DNA from: Linanthus parryae
Taxonomy: Eukaryota; Streptophyta; Magnoliopsida; Ericales; Polemoniaceae
DNA: 64,000 bases
NCBI GenBank assembly: GCA_023055425.1
Contig: JALGPY010000006.1
Coordinates: 73,750,127 to 73,814,126 of the forward strand
Direction of reading: 5' to 3'
Positions 22,800 to 35,490 of this stretch are shown here, piece by piece. The notes below the pieces were generated by a model. It was not told the DNA's origin. It worked only from the letters and a program-made list of their open reading frames with translations, and searched no databases. Made by a program: the position numbers and the translations under genes. Every line of letters starts with the position of its first letter. The stretch's first letter is position 1.

Positions 22800-22881
22800 A
22801 CAATTTAATACTTGGTCCATTTATTCTGAATCTTTTCAGTGCACTTTCATATCGCTTTATTCTCAAAAGGAAAAAAACATA

Positions 22882-23029
22882 TCACTTTGACATATTAATT
22901 TAGTTGGCAAACTGATGTAATACTGTATTAATATTTTCCTAGTGTTGTAAACGGATGTTGTAAAAGGAAGTAGTACTAGTCTAGGGATGTAAACGAACTC
23001 AGTCGTTCGCGAATAACTCGCTTTCGACG
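22882..23029 (+). repeat. direct repeat flanking the hAT remnant, copy 1
   Basis: About 145 bp that recurs in the same orientation at 25461-25606. Shared anchors: ATTAATTTAGTT, GTAGTACTAGTCTAGGG, TGTAAACGAA, AGTCGTTCG and GAATAACTCGC. The second half (from TAGGG) looks like a hAT terminus, but the first half lies outside it, so both element end and flank are duplicated. Confidence 0.65.
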
Positions 23030-24885
23030 GTATAAAATGTTATGTTCGAAGGTAGACTTGTCGATATAATTTGTTGTAACCTTTGTAAAAATAATTATTC
23101 AAATGATAAAAATGAAACAGGTAGTTGTAGAAGACATCTTATGGCGAAACATAAACTTATGGACCCAAATGATAGTGTGGGTGGTACACAAACTCAATTA
23201 AATTTTGGCCAAAAATTTAGTTATACTCAAACTAGAGCTAGACACGAAATTCCATTATGGATAGCCACTTGTGAGTTGCCTATAAGCGTCGCTTCTAATG
23301 TTAGATTTTAAAGAATGAATCAAAACGCATTCAATCCCTCTTTTACAGTGATGAGTCGTAACACCACTAGGGACAACATTATAAAAAAATCAAGGCTACA
23401 AATTGGAGATTTTAAGAAAATTTAGAAATAATAATTATTCTATTTCACGCACATCCGATTTGTGGACTAGTAGAACTGACCGTGGTTTTATTTGTGGTAC
23501 CGCGCACTTTGTCGATGAAGATTGGATTCTTCAAAAACCGAATTATTGCATTTTGGCAAATAGAGTATCCACATAATGCACAAAATATAAATGGTTGCTT
23601 ATTTGACATTTCTCAAGAATATGGAATTTCAACTCGCATTTTGGGTTTTACTTTTGACAAAGCATTGGTAAACAATGCATCTATGAAAGTTTTGAAAGAA
23701 TCGTTAATTCCATATACCGCGTAACCACTTCATCACATGAAATATTTTTGTCATATTATTAACTTGATAGTAAAAGATGTTTGAAATCTCAAAAGACTAG
23801 TATTGAAAATATTCGTGAAGCACTTTTATATATTTCTAGTAGCGGCCATCGACAAAAGAAATTTGATGAGCACGTGAAATCGCCAAGAAAAAAATTAAAA
23901 AATTTAGTTGGGATTGTTCTAGTAGATGGAATTGTACTTATTTGATGATAAATGGGTGCGAAGGGTACGAGAACGTTATAAACAGTTTATTAGAGAAGAT
24001 GCTTGCGGCCTTGAACTTACTACGAGTGATTGGAAAGGTGCAAGAGAGTTGATGAAATTTTGACGGTCTTTTTACGATGCTACTAACGTTATGTCTGGCG
24101 TTTATTATACTATAACTAATTGGGCTCTAATTCAATTGATGTAAATGAGTGGTATTATAGATTCATGTAGGGGATACATGCAATTAGGAGAGACTATAAT
24201 TGAAATGCATGTTAAATTTATAAAATATTTCAAGGAAATTACAGTGATCTTTTGTTTAGCCGCGATTCTTGATCCACGTCAAAAAATTCAAGCGGTAGAA
24301 ATAGCGCTTAAACAAATAGCGCATAACATGGGGCAGGATTTTTCAAACCCAACAATTGAGGTGGTTATTATTGAATTACAAAATAAATTTGACAAATATG
24401 TTTTACTTTATAGCGAAATACAACCTCAAAATGTGCCCCCATCTACTTCTCAAAGCAATGACCTTGATCCAATATTTGATTTTGCCACATTCACGAATTG
24501 TTCTAGTTCTTATGAATCTAGTGTATCCGAATTTGAAAGGTACTTAAATACTAAACATTCGTATGACACTAATAATATTAATGAGCTAGCTGTGTTAAAA
24601 TGGTGGGGAAAAAAATGCCAAATGCTACCCGGTATTATCAATACTAGCACGTGATGTACTAACCCCTCCCGTTTCAAGTAGCGCATCCAAGTCGAATTTT
24701 AGTGTAGGTGAAATAGTTTTAAGGAAGCGTTCAAGATTGACGTCTGAGATGTTGGAGATGCTGATTCCTACGAAAGATTGGGACGATGCCACGACGAGAA
24801 CACAAGATATCCGAAGAGAGGAGGAACTCACTGATGCAATATTCAAAGCCGACGCCGAGGGAAAAAGTAGATGATATTATTTACG
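23030..24885 (+). pseudogene. decayed hAT (Ac-like) transposase
   Basis: Reading through stops the domains follow the plant hAT order. A BED-type zinc finger at ~23075-23150 (CNLCKNN...RRHLMAKH: two Cys, then His-X4-His). An SRTSDLWTSRTDRGF block near 23450 and FVDEDWILQ. A middle region to ~24120, then FKEITVIFCLAAILDPR near 24220. Last, the C-terminal dimerisation region at 24530-24880 (LKWWGKK, VLTPPVSS, RSRLTSEMLEMLIPTKDW, DATTRTQDI). At least eight stops or frameshifts. In an intact element the enzyme cuts out and reinserts the DNA and makes 8-bp target duplications. Confidence 0.8.
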
Positions 24886-25269
24886 AAGACATCAATCATG
24901 AAGAATGAAGTTAGAGAAAAAATGAATCTTTCATGTTTTTGTCCAAATTTCTAGTTTAGATTCCCTAAAAAAAATCTAGTTTAGAAAAAAATGCAAATGA
25001 TAGATAATTGGGTAGGTGTCAACCTAGTTGGGATGTACTCAAGCTATAGTGACGCATTTTTTCTAACATTTGTAACATCAAAGTTAATTAATAAATTGTT
25101 ACACGTTTTATTATTATTAGTTGTTTGTTATTTTTAGTAATAGTATAATTCACAATTCATATAATAATTAACGCAAATGTATACGTAAATTATACATACA
25201 TTATACATATGTATACATAAATTTATATATAATATAACAATATGTGTATATGTATGTATATATAAAACA

Positions 25270-25450
25270 ATAAGAATCAGAAAATGCCTTCGACCGGCCC
25301 GTTCCCGGGGCGGCACGTGTATTTGGACTTGTGCACGGCATGGGCTAAACTTCAGAATTCTTCGAACCGGGCACGGCCCGGCCCGCCCTACCCCTGTGCA
25401 CGGCCCGCCTCCATCCCGCCTTGCCTCGGCACGGCCTAGGTCGGCCCGCT
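25270..25450. mobile_element. GC-rich hAT-type subterminal region
   Basis: A GC-rich island in AT-rich surroundings with repeated CACGGCCCG/GGCCCGGCC motifs, e.g. GGGCACGGCCCGGCCCGCCC and GTGCACGGCCCGCC. Such strings are common at ends of plant hAT elements. It lies between the transposase remnant and the second direct repeat and may be the 3' end of that element or of another hAT. Confidence 0.45.
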
Positions 25451-25460
25451 CACATTGGAT

Positions 25461-25606
25461 ATTCGCTTTGACTGATTAATTTAGTTAGCAAAATGATGTA
25501 ATAATGTATTCATATTTTCGTAGTGTAGTAAACGCATGTTGTAAAAGGAGTAGTACTAGTCTAGGGCTGTAAACGAAGCCAGTCGTTCGTGAATAACTCG
25601 CATTCG
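25461..25606 (+). repeat. direct repeat flanking the hAT remnant, copy 2
   Basis: Second copy of the segment at 22882-23029. It continues into a TCGTTCGTG-rich stretch (to about 25740) resembling hAT subterminal repeats. Confidence 0.65.
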
Positions 25607-25739
25607 AATCAGTTAAAGCTCGTTCGTGTTTGTTTCGAATTACTACTCAAACAAACTCGATCATGAAAATGTGTTCGCTTGCTAAACCAACTGAACATGG
25701 TTGAACAAGAGGACCGTTCGTTAGTGTTCGCGAACAAAT

Positions 25740-26335
25740 TATAGTACTTATCATCTCTTTATCATTATTGAGAATATGCACAACTATTAAGAAAGATGTG
25801 CCTTTTACATTTTTACCCTTTCCATTTTTTTATATTTCTCTCTACCTCCCCCCATCTCTCTTCCGTCTGGTTCACAAAAACAACATCACCACCACCACTA
25901 CCACCACCACCAACAAAAACAACAACAACAATAACAGTAAAAACAGCAACAAGAGGAGATCAACAAAATACAGTTTCAAAATAAAAATCTAAAAAGAAAA
26001 TGGAACTCACAGTATACAGATCTAAAAGAAGAGGAAGAAAGTGGAGAAGAGAAGATAAGAATGAAAGGAAGAAGGAGAAGAGAGGGGACGATGTTGCTAA
26101 CGATGAATCACCGAGACAATTACGACGATGATGGTGAGGACGATGGCGACGGACAGGGACAATGGCGACTGCTTCCTTTTGCTCCTGCCCTTTCTTCAAT
26201 CTACGTTTCTTCCTCCTCTCCCGATTCTCTCACCCTCTCTTTATCTTTCTGTCGTTCTCTTTCTCTATCTTTCTTCCTCCTCCCCTTCATTGATACTAGT
26301 CGTAATCCCCCGCTATGCGCAGGTCTAGTATAACA
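25740..26335. repeat. low-complexity region (CAC/CAA, GA and TC runs)
   Basis: Contains (CAC/CCA)n at about 25885-25915, CAA repeats to 25960, purine-rich 25990-26090 and pyrimidine-rich 26210-26285. The open frames are compositional artefacts (Thr/Asn/Ser-rich or Leu/Ser-rich). It might be a 5' leader of an unseen gene, but no downstream coding exon was found. Confidence 0.5.
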
Positions 26336-28895
26336 TGGCAGGATCAATGAACAGATTAAACTTTCCAGAAATTAGTTATAAGTGGTGGTAAGGTAGACGA
26401 GAAAGAGCACAATAGAGGAAGTTGCTTGCAAATATGACTGAGTATGAACCAAAGGATGATCATATTATTGGCAAATTGTCCTATGGCTCCCGATCTTGGT
26501 TTCTCCATCAAAACATGTTCGTGTCAAGTATGTGAAGCTGCCATAGTGTTCACAGTTTTAAGATAATTAATGCAAAGAAGTCTCGTTCCTAGTTTCGCCA
26601 AACTTTGATGTTATTCTTCCTTTCATTCCTTTGGTGTTAGTCTTGTACCAATTTGTGTAGGTTATATTTTTTCTTTTGTTTTGTTACTTTTTTTATAACC
26701 GTGAAAAATAAAATATCAACTCGTACTGAAACATAATTTGATAACTTGTTGAATCAAGAATCCATTGCATTGAGGTGCACATAAAATCGGAAAGGTCAAG
26801 GACTCTGCCGCTAATTGATAGTCATTGATTTAAACTTCTCTAGTTTGGTGCGAATATTTGTAACTCTTAACTCTCGACTTTTTAGCTTGTAAATAGTTTG
26901 ACTGTTTGAGACAAAAATTATATAGAAGATCTTTGAATGATTCCAGTAGAAAATGGTTGATGTAGTTGAATGAACAATTTTATTATTTCAAAACACTACT
27001 TGCAAAACATTAATAGCTTTAAGGACATGACAAAACCTAATCTTTTCCCACGCCACTTTTAAGTTAAGAATTTAGGCAAGAATTTTGTTATATTTGTTTT
27101 AGAATTACATAAATATACGGATTCAAACCGGGGACCTCGCGCAGGGACTTCAAACACTCTATGACCTAGCACCATTTGTAAGAATTTATAATCTTGAATA
27201 CAAAAAGTTTGTTCAAATCAAAACTAAGCACAACATGTAAGTCCAACTAAACTTGTAAGTTGATTTTACTTATTCATTAAAAAATCCATGCCAAATTTTC
27301 CCATAAATGTGGTTTTGTATGTGAGTCATGCCTTCATAAAGGTCTTGTGCTCGTAAAGCAACTATATTTAGACTGCAAGATTCTTTTAGCTCTAGTAATA
27401 AGATCAACATGTATAAAGAAAAATGGGCAATACTTAACAGTGGAACCAAAAGCCTCGTGTTTTATTTGAAAAATGAAAGGTCTATTTCAATTATAGTATT
27501 GCTTGGATTATTGACGGAAGTGTCATTTAAGAACAATTTGGTAATCTATCAACAAAAACTCATTTTGACATGAGGCACGATATTGTATTATTTTTCTATT
27601 TTAATTTCTCTTAAGCCCAATGTATTTTAAGGTTTTTATCTTTGTCTTTTAAATTTAGGAAGATGTAGACATCAATTTAATGTAATTACAGCTACATGTA
27701 ATAGATTAATGCCATAAGGCATTAAAATATTTACAAATCAAATGAGTACTAAAGCTCCTATAGACTCCTATGTAAATTACTGTGAGTGTCCATGGCCAAA
27801 CTCACCATTACGACAAATTAAAATCCATGCCTAAGATAAAGTGCATGCAAAAAATTAGGGAGAATCGTTAAAAAGTTAGAAATATTAGGTTGTAACTAAT
27901 ATAGAATTTATTGACAATTTTGTGGTGACTGTTTCTCACAATATCACAATTTGGAAAGAACGACAACGGTGCAGTCTACGTTAAATCAGAAATAGCAAGC
28001 CAACATACTTGAAGGAATGGAAACAAAAGATCTTCTGTTGAATAAAAATGCTGATACTGATATGCTCATGAAGAGAATATTGGGGTATTTCACTCCAATC
28101 AATCTTAAAGACCTCTAATATCATAAATGTGGAAGGTGAAGGTGAAAGGTGGACTCTAACTTCAACATAATACATTGAATCATACAGATAAGAAAGGTTA
28201 AAATGTTGGCATTGATACCTAGACTTAAAGAAAAGAAATGTTAAAGATGAATTATTATGTTATTTTCAAACCTCAGTGCAGTTTTTTGAGACAGTTATTA
28301 GAATTCATAGAATTAGGGAAATTGCATGTGGATAAAATACCAGCTGAAAAAAAAAATATGCATATGAATTACATGTGCAATAATAACATGCCATACATCA
28401 TAAATAGGATGCTTTCCATTTTGCATAGGGTGGTAGGAGGCTTGATGTGTGTGTGTATTGTACCCGTTAAAAAATGTGTGAGAAGTCACTCTTTGGTGCA
28501 GTGATTAAAATGTAACTGCATGTGATAGACAAGTGGCTGTCACAAACTAAAATCTGCCTGACAAATTTGTTACCGCATAAGTTTTTTGGATATTTTCATT
28601 TTACAAATAAAATGACTCATTGAAAAATTCATTGAATCAGAATATTGCATTGAACAATCAAAAGTCTAGTCAAAATGTTTCAATCTCAATGCATTGAAAG
28701 TAAAAATGTTTGAATTTTCAAGGCATTACATGTCACCAAAATCTTACTTGGAAAGACTTAATTGGCACTAACATGCCACATATATGCCACACAAAAATAA
28801 GATATGACAAATGGCATTCAAAAGAAGCATCTTAAATTACACCTGGCGCAAGGAGAAGTTCATTCCCTTGCTTTTATATATATAAAGATGTTTTC
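26336..28895. other. gene-free AT-rich stretch
   Basis: No frame over 90 codons and none with protein-like content. 26400-26520 has a short plus-strand frame (SRSWFLHQNMF) that could be a gene scrap, but nothing supports it. A (GT)n-like bit occurs near 28447-28460. No element termini recognised. Confidence 0.5.
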
Positions 28896-28901
28896 TCCTG
28901 A

Positions 28902-28903
<2 letters not shown>

Positions 28904-28959
<56 letters not shown>

Positions 28960-28960
28960 T
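28904..28960. repeat. compound microsatellite (TC)n(TA)n
   Basis: About 30 bases of TC repeat run directly into about 24 bases of TA repeat. A second TC-rich stretch lies at 29010-29050. A pure T run occurs at ~29299-29318. Confidence 0.9.
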
Positions 28961-29437
28961 TTCCTCCTCCCCTTCTTAAATATGTTGTCTCCATCTTCTC
29001 TCCCGAATCTCTTTCTTTCTCTCTCTGACTTTCTCTCTCTCTCTCTCTATCTAATTTGTGTCTTTGTGAAAGAGGATAGAGTAGGGTTAGGTGTGTTAAG
29101 GGTAGAAGAGACTTTATGGTGTAAATATCATGCAAAAGGATAGAAACGTTGAGAAAGAGAGAGTACGTCCAAAAAGGAAAACGTATAGAAAGATTGGATA
29201 TGGTTAAAGTAGTATATTTGTATATATAATGTGAAAAAGGTTATATTATTTTGGCTTCTTTATGACTAATTACTTAAATCATGCTAGTTAGTGTAGATTT
29301 TTTTTTTTTTTTTTTTTACAGTAGTTTGACATCTTAATTGGGATTTTTTTGGTAGAGTATTTAAAAGCCCCTACATGAGAATATGGGTTCGGATGTGGGT
29401 TCGAACTCAAGGGCTTTAGGGTTTGTTGGCTCCGATT

Positions 29438-30770
29438 ATGTTCAAGAGAGCGAGGACGCCGTCTATGGCGAATCAGGAATCAAAAATTGGTGATCGGAGA
29501 CTTCCCCAGTTGACAACGATCGAGGAAATTATAGAATACTTCGACGATGAGTACTGTACAGATGCCATCTAACAACTGGGGCCAATTTTGGTGGGTTCCT
29601 TTGCCCTACCAGTCATTTTTAATACGTGGGCGATGAAGAAGGTGTTTATGAAGATTTGGAAGGAAGAGGATGGGTTTGCGATTAACCATGTCGATCCAAA
29701 CGTTTTTGTTTTTCAGTTTTCCTTTCAAGCCAATCTCGAACAGATATTGAATGGAGGACCTTGGTCCTTCGAAGGCAACTCACTGTCGCTTAATCCATGG
29801 ACTCTTGGACCGGATACACAATCTCCTCGAGACACTTGACCTTTGGGTGAAGGTTATGCATCTTTCGGTACTTACGCAAAGATAGCGATATGCCCAAAGT
29901 GGCGAAGAGATTGGGCAACATCATTGAGACGGATTCAAGGTTATTTGCGAGTGAAGAGGGTGATAAATTACGTGCTAAAGTCTCAATAATACCTAACCTA
30001 CCTCTGCACCGGGATGCTTACGTCAACAATATTGGCTCCAAAAATGGCTTGATTTTGTTTATGAGTGAATACCCTACAATTGAGAATGGTGTGGTATGAT
30101 TTTCCACCTTAGCGAAGGGCGTAAAGAAAAAACTGAGAAGGAAAAGCTCGAGGAGAACCCCGACTATGGGAGCTGGCTATGGTACCGGCCGCCGCCGAAG
30201 AAGAAGATGACCACTAGTTACTTTGATGATTTACCAAAGGATGATCAGAGGAAGAAAACTAGCGGTGAGGAAGACGAAGATGCAGATGGTTATGGGGATG
30301 ATACTATGGAGGATTGTGGCTCTCAAAACAAAAGTGATAATGGTACATACATGGAGCATGGGGATTCACCGAATTCAGGTGTCAAAATCACCACGTTTGG
30401 CAACCCTTTAAGTTCTAATGAGGCTCGAGTTCCTCCTAATGCAAGTGAGAGGAAGATCAACACGAAACAGCAGAATAAAGGCAAGAGTGCAAACTCTTAA
30501 TTCATCCATCTTGGGAACCAAACGTCCTGCAAGTGCAACAAATTTCAATCCAAATCCACGTGAAAAATTCGAGGGTGCAGGAAGAGGGAATGGTAATGGT
30601 AGAGGAAGAAGCAGTAATTGACATGGTCGTGGGACAAACTCAACCAGAAATCCTTTGCCGAGAAACCAAAGCAGCGCACAAAGTGGACAAAACCCAGCAT
30701 CTTTGAGAGCCTCAAAGAATGAGGAGGCTAAACTCAATTCGAGAAGGAGAAGAATTTGTCTATTTCAAAT
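29438..30770 (+). pseudogene. LINE ORF1 (DUF4283-type)
   Basis: ATG at 29438, in-frame stop after ~44 codons (near 29570), then the DUF4283-like core: VGSFALPVIFNTWAMKKVF, AINHVDPNVFVFQF, LEQILNGGPWSF. Frameshifts follow near 29815-29850. The C-terminal half is acidic then Gly/Asn/Arg-rich (GRGNGNGRGRSSN), with a stop at ~30619 after which similar sequence continues. No CCHC knuckle seen. In active elements ORF1 protein coats the RNA. Confidence 0.75.
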
Positions 30771-30869
30771 AACCAATTTTCTGTTAACCGGATTCCGACA
30801 GTGGAAGGGGGAGCCCTAAAGTACCCAACACTTGAAATGGCTTAGGCTGGTATGCATCCTAGCCAATCA

Positions 30870-33800
30870 CAGTGAGTCTCCTAAGCTAGAACGTACAGGG
30901 CCGTGGAAACCCCCATAGCGTTATCTCTCTTCGCGACTTAGTGAGGAGACACAAGCCAAACATCGTTTTCTTGATGAAGACGAAGCAGTATGCAACGGAG
31001 ATGGCTTGGATTCAGGATTTTTTGGGTTTTAAAAATGGCATTTTCATAGATGGTATTGAGCGTCGTGGTGGTCTCGCTATGATTTGGGACTCTGAGGTCA
31101 TACTAAAACTCATCAATTGTTCTGATTTCAATATTAATGGTTACATTTCATTTATCAATAATGGTAAACATGGTGTGTTGACTGGGTTCTACGGAGACCC
31201 AGTTGGAGAAGAAAGACATAATTATTGGGCTTTGCTTGAGAAGATTTTTCCAGGCATCCAACCGTGGTGTGTAGTTGGAGATTTCAACTCGTTCTTCTCG
31301 GTGTCAGAAAAGGAAGGGGGAAGACCCATCCCCTTCAGACATATTGAAGGATTTCACAACGTGATTGATAAGCTCCACCTTCGGGACATGGGTTTTGCGG
31401 GATCACAATATACTTGGACTAACAATCAGAGGGATGAAGCTTCTATCAGGGTAAGACTTGATCGTTGTCTTGCTACTGATAGTTGGTCTGACTTATTTGG
31501 TAGGGCTAAAGTCCAACACCTTGTGGTGGAGGTTTCGGATCATGTGCCCTTGGAGATTTCTTGGAACTTGAGCATTCTGAGAAACGTTAAAACTAGAAGA
31601 AGGTTTCACATCGAAGCTATGTGGCTTCACCATGGATGTTGTGAAACAGTTATCAGAGATATTGGGACGAGCCCCAGCATCGCAGTTGATAAAAAGCAGA
31701 GCACTACGACATCAGCATTGTAGCAGCGGGACATGAATGTTTTCGGGAATGTGAAGAAGCAGCTAAATCAGCTACGTAACAGACTTAAATCCCTCAGCGA
31801 CGGACCACAAACTAGTGAGGTAATCGCTGAAATAAAGGAAATTAGTGGAAACAACATCCAAATCTTTTTAAAGGAAGAGGAGATGTGGAAACAACGCTAT
31901 CGAGATACTTGGTTGCGCAAGGGTGAAAAAAACATAGGATTTTTTCAAAGGAAAGCCTCAATCTGTCGCATCAGGAATCGCTTGATTGGTTTACATGATG
32001 AAACAGGAAATTGGGCTACTAAAAAGGATCAGATCGTTGCTATATTGGAGACTTATTTTCGAGAATTTTTTACCTCCACATCCAAACCGTGAGCAAATGG
32101 ACTCAGTTCTGGATGGAGTTTCGGACCAGATTTCGGCCACTCGGAGGAATTTCTTGGATCAGGAATACGCGGCAGAGGAGATCAGGGCTTCAATCAAACA
32201 TATGGCACCCACTAAGCCCATGGTCCGGACGGGTTCCCTGCTATCTTCTACCAGAAGTTTTAGAACATTGTCGGTCCTGAGGTTGAAGATATTTGTGTCC
32301 GAATTTTGAACGGCGAAGGCGATATGACCAGGTTCAAGCATACCCTTATTGCACTTATTCCGAAAATAAAACAGGTGCCTAAGGCTAGTGATCTCCATCC
32401 CATTAGTCTTTGTTCAAATATTTATAAAGTGGTTACCAAAACTCTGGCTAACAGACTCAAATGAATCCTTGATTCATTGATCTTAGTGAACCAAAGTGCT
32501 TTTGTACCAGGTCATCTTATTACAGACAATATCTTAAAAACTTTTTAGCTTTTTCATACTATGAAGAACACGAAGAAGGGTAAGGATGGTTTCTTAGCTC
32601 TTAAAGCAGACATGAGCAAGGCTTATGACCGTGTAGAGTGGGATTTCTTGAAGGTCGTGATGGAACGTATGGGTTTTGGCCCCAAGTGGATTTCGCTTAT
32701 CATGTGCTGCATCACTACTCCTACTTACAGTCTCATTTTTAATGGGGAGGTACATGGCCACATTGTTCCAGAGAGAGGTTTAAGGCAGGGGTGTCCACTT
32801 TACCCCTACTTATTCCTTCTTGTCAGTGAAACTCTCAGTCGTCGACTCACGGCAGCCGCACAGACTGGCCAACTCACGGTGCGAAAGCATCTAGAGGAGG
32901 CCCAACCATCTCTCGTTTATTCTTTGCTGATGATAGTTTGATTTTTACAAAGGAAACTATGAATGAGATAACCGTCTTGCACTCCATTTTACAGGAATAT
33001 GAAGCAGCTTCAGGCCAAAAGTTGAATATGGGCAAATCTTCCATTGTGTTTTCTGAAAATGTCAATGCTTATGATCAGGTTACGTTGAGCCATCTTTGCG
33101 GTGTTCAGCTTGTAAAACAACATGATCATTATCTTGGAGTGCCGACAATTTTTTGTAGACAAAAGTCCATTGATTTCAGCTACCTAACTTAGAGAATTGG
33201 CAAGCAAGCAAAAGGGTGGAAGGGTAAATTCCTATCTGCTGTAGGAAAAGAGATTATGATCAAGGCTGTCGCCCAAGCAGTGCCAAAGTATGCGATGGGG
33301 TGTTTCCTTGTCCCAAAACAAGTTTGTAAAGATATGGAAAAATTGGTCTGGCAATTTTGGTGGGGTGGAAATGAAGACAAGAAGAAAAAGCAGTGGATAG
33401 CTTGGAATAAGATAAAACAACCAAAGGGAGCTCGTGGACTTGGTTTTCGTGATTTCCAGGACTTCTATGTGGCGTTATTGGCAAACAGACTTGGAGGCTC
33501 ATTCGGTTCCCAACCTGCCTACTCGGTCAGATTTTACAAGATAAGTACTTTAAACAGTCAAATATTATTGATTTTAACCCTGGTCATAATTCGCAGGTCT
33601 CTTATGCTATGAGAAGTATTTTGGCGGGCATAGATTTATTCAAATCAGGACCTATGTGGAAGATAGCGAATGGTAATAATGTGAAGGTCTTTGGAGATTG
33701 GTGAATTTCCCGTCCTAACAGTCACAAAGTAATCACCCCGTGTCCACAAGGTCACGAAAAGACAAGGGTTAACTATCTTATTGACAAAGTACCAGGAGGT

Positions 33801-34917
33801 TGGAGCACTGAACATATTCGTCAACTTTTGTGGCCAGTCGAGGAAGAGGTCATCCTCTCAATTCCAATCAATAGCTCAGAACCTTACGATATTTTCTTTT
33901 GGATTCACTCAGGCGATGGATTGTATATGGTGTCGAGTGGCTACAAGGCGCAACGCAAGCGAACTACTACTGCGCCTACATCTTCGTCTGGACCAACAAC
34001 TCGGCCCTGGCTCCAGAAGCTTTGGTCTTTAAATTGCCAAGAAAGTTGATTTCTCGAGTATGGAGATTGATCCACATGTCCCTTCTGGTTCTCATAAGAA
34101 TAGCACAAAGAGGCATGGAGGTAGATACAAGGTGTGTAGTTTGCGGCGAAGGCCACGAAGATGAGAACCATTTGTTTGCTAATTGTTCTAAAGCAAAACA
34201 AGTATGGGGCATTATTATGGGAAACGAATAGAGACTCCCTTTTCATAAATGGCTTGTACAACTGCTAGAAGAATCCCCAGTCCAACAGTGTGAGAAGCTT
34301 GTGGCTGGTATATGGGCATTGTTGAGGAGTCGCAACAATCGAAGATTTGAAGGCAAAACAAGCACAGCTGAGGAAGTCACGAGAATGGGCTTAAATATGA
34401 TCTTTGGGTATAAAGAAAGTCTCCTAAAAGGGTTGCGGGACGAAAATTGCTTGGTTCCAAGAAGATCGGAATCAAAACTGGTTCCACCGCCGGCGATCTT
34501 TGCAAAAATCAACACTGATGCAAGTTGGAGCGAATTTGGTCGTGCAACGGGCTTAGGGGTCTTCCTCAGAAACAGTTCGGGTGAATTTATTGGGGGTTGA
34601 ATGCGTAGAATTCCCAATTGCAGATCTCCGATCACTGAAGAGATTAACGCCATCGTCGGCGGCTTGGAATTTGCCAGTGAATTGAAGATCAGAAAATTGG
34701 TGCTTGAGACAGATTCTTTCTTTGGTGTTCGACTTCTCGAAGAAGGTAATTGTGGCAGACTACAAGGTGAAATGAGCTTCGAGACTTGTTAAGAAAATGG
34801 AAGAACTTAAAGTCAAAGTTTGAAGAGTTTGAAGTGAGACATGTCTACCGTGAAGGAAATAATTCAGCTCACACTTCTGCCTATAGAGGTCTAGTGGAAA
34901 GAGACACTAGCTTTTAA
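30870..34917 (+). pseudogene. LINE ORF2: endonuclease, reverse transcriptase, RNase H
   Basis: Endonuclease at 30880-31570 (NIVFLMKTK, VVGDFNSFF, YTWTNNQ, SDHVPLEISW). RT at 31900-33560: YRDTWLRKGEKN, FVPGHLITDN, ADMSKAYDRVEWDF, GLRQGCPLYPYLF, then the FADD site at about 32920-32940 disrupted by a frameshift, GQKLNMGKSS, HYLGVP, KGWKGKFLS. A zinc-type region near 34120-34190 (CVVCGEGHEDENHLF..C). RNase H-like end at 34500-34790 (INTDASW, ITEEINAIVGGL, LVLETDS), stop at 34915-34917. Many stops and shifts. An acquired RNase H after RT marks a plant L1 sublineage. Confidence 0.85.
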
Positions 34918-35029
34918 TCAGAAACGCCCTTTTGGACTAGCGATGTAATTCGTGTTATTTTTATGGGTGTGACTAACCCTGAGTAATATATATCATCAAT
35001 TCTTCTAAGAAAAAAAGAATATTGATTCG

Positions 35030-35490
35030 AACCCAGTAGACGACAAACAGGTTAGTCTAAAAAATTAATTAGGATTGAAGTATGTATTAAGTAATACTAT
35101 AATATATAATACCATGAATATATACTCTATATTTTATTATTTTACTATATAGTAATACCTTGATGGTTTGAGCCTATCATTGGCATAGAAAAGACATATC
35201 TCTACACCGATACATTTTATGTTATCTTTTTAACGCGTTTTATCTAAGGTAATAGTAACATGTTATTTTAATTTAAAAATTATAGATTATCATTTTTTCG
35301 AACCGAATTCGAGCCGTAAACGAGTTAGCTAAATGAGCCACGAGCTAAACAACTAACAACTCGAACCCTAAAAGAGTCGAACTGAAACAAGAATTTTTTC
35401 GTTCTACTCGAGTTCATGTTTGATTCCTTTAGCCGCCAAATTAAACGAGACAAACTCAACCAAATGATATTTGGTTAGGCTCGATTCATT
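35030..35490. other. intergenic, with hAT-like subterminal sequence
   Basis: No gene. 35295-35440 has repeated short motifs CGAACC/CGAGC/AACTCG, similar to the subterminal region near 25560-25740, and may be a hAT end fragment. Confidence 0.35.

Larger units (their letters stand above)
29392..35015 (+). mobile_element. L1-type non-LTR retrotransposon (LINE) with C-terminal RNase H
   Basis: Two reading frames in LINE order (ORF1 nucleic-acid-binding, ORF2 endonuclease-RT-RNase H) followed by a short A-rich tail (35007-35016). Flanked by a near-perfect 14-bp target duplication, AGAATATGGGTTCG at 29378-29391 and AGAATATTGATTCG at 35016-35029 (12 of 14 match). So the copy is essentially full length at ~5.6 kb. 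Both ORFs are broken by stops and frameshifts. Confidence 0.85.

Noticed and set aside
26061..26333. 90-codon plus-strand frame
   Set aside because: Lies in purine- then pyrimidine-rich low-complexity sequence; the composition alone explains the open frame.
28804..29135. Frames over the (TC)n(TA)n microsatellite
   Set aside because: Ser-Leu and Arg-Glu repeats are direct translations of the microsatellite.
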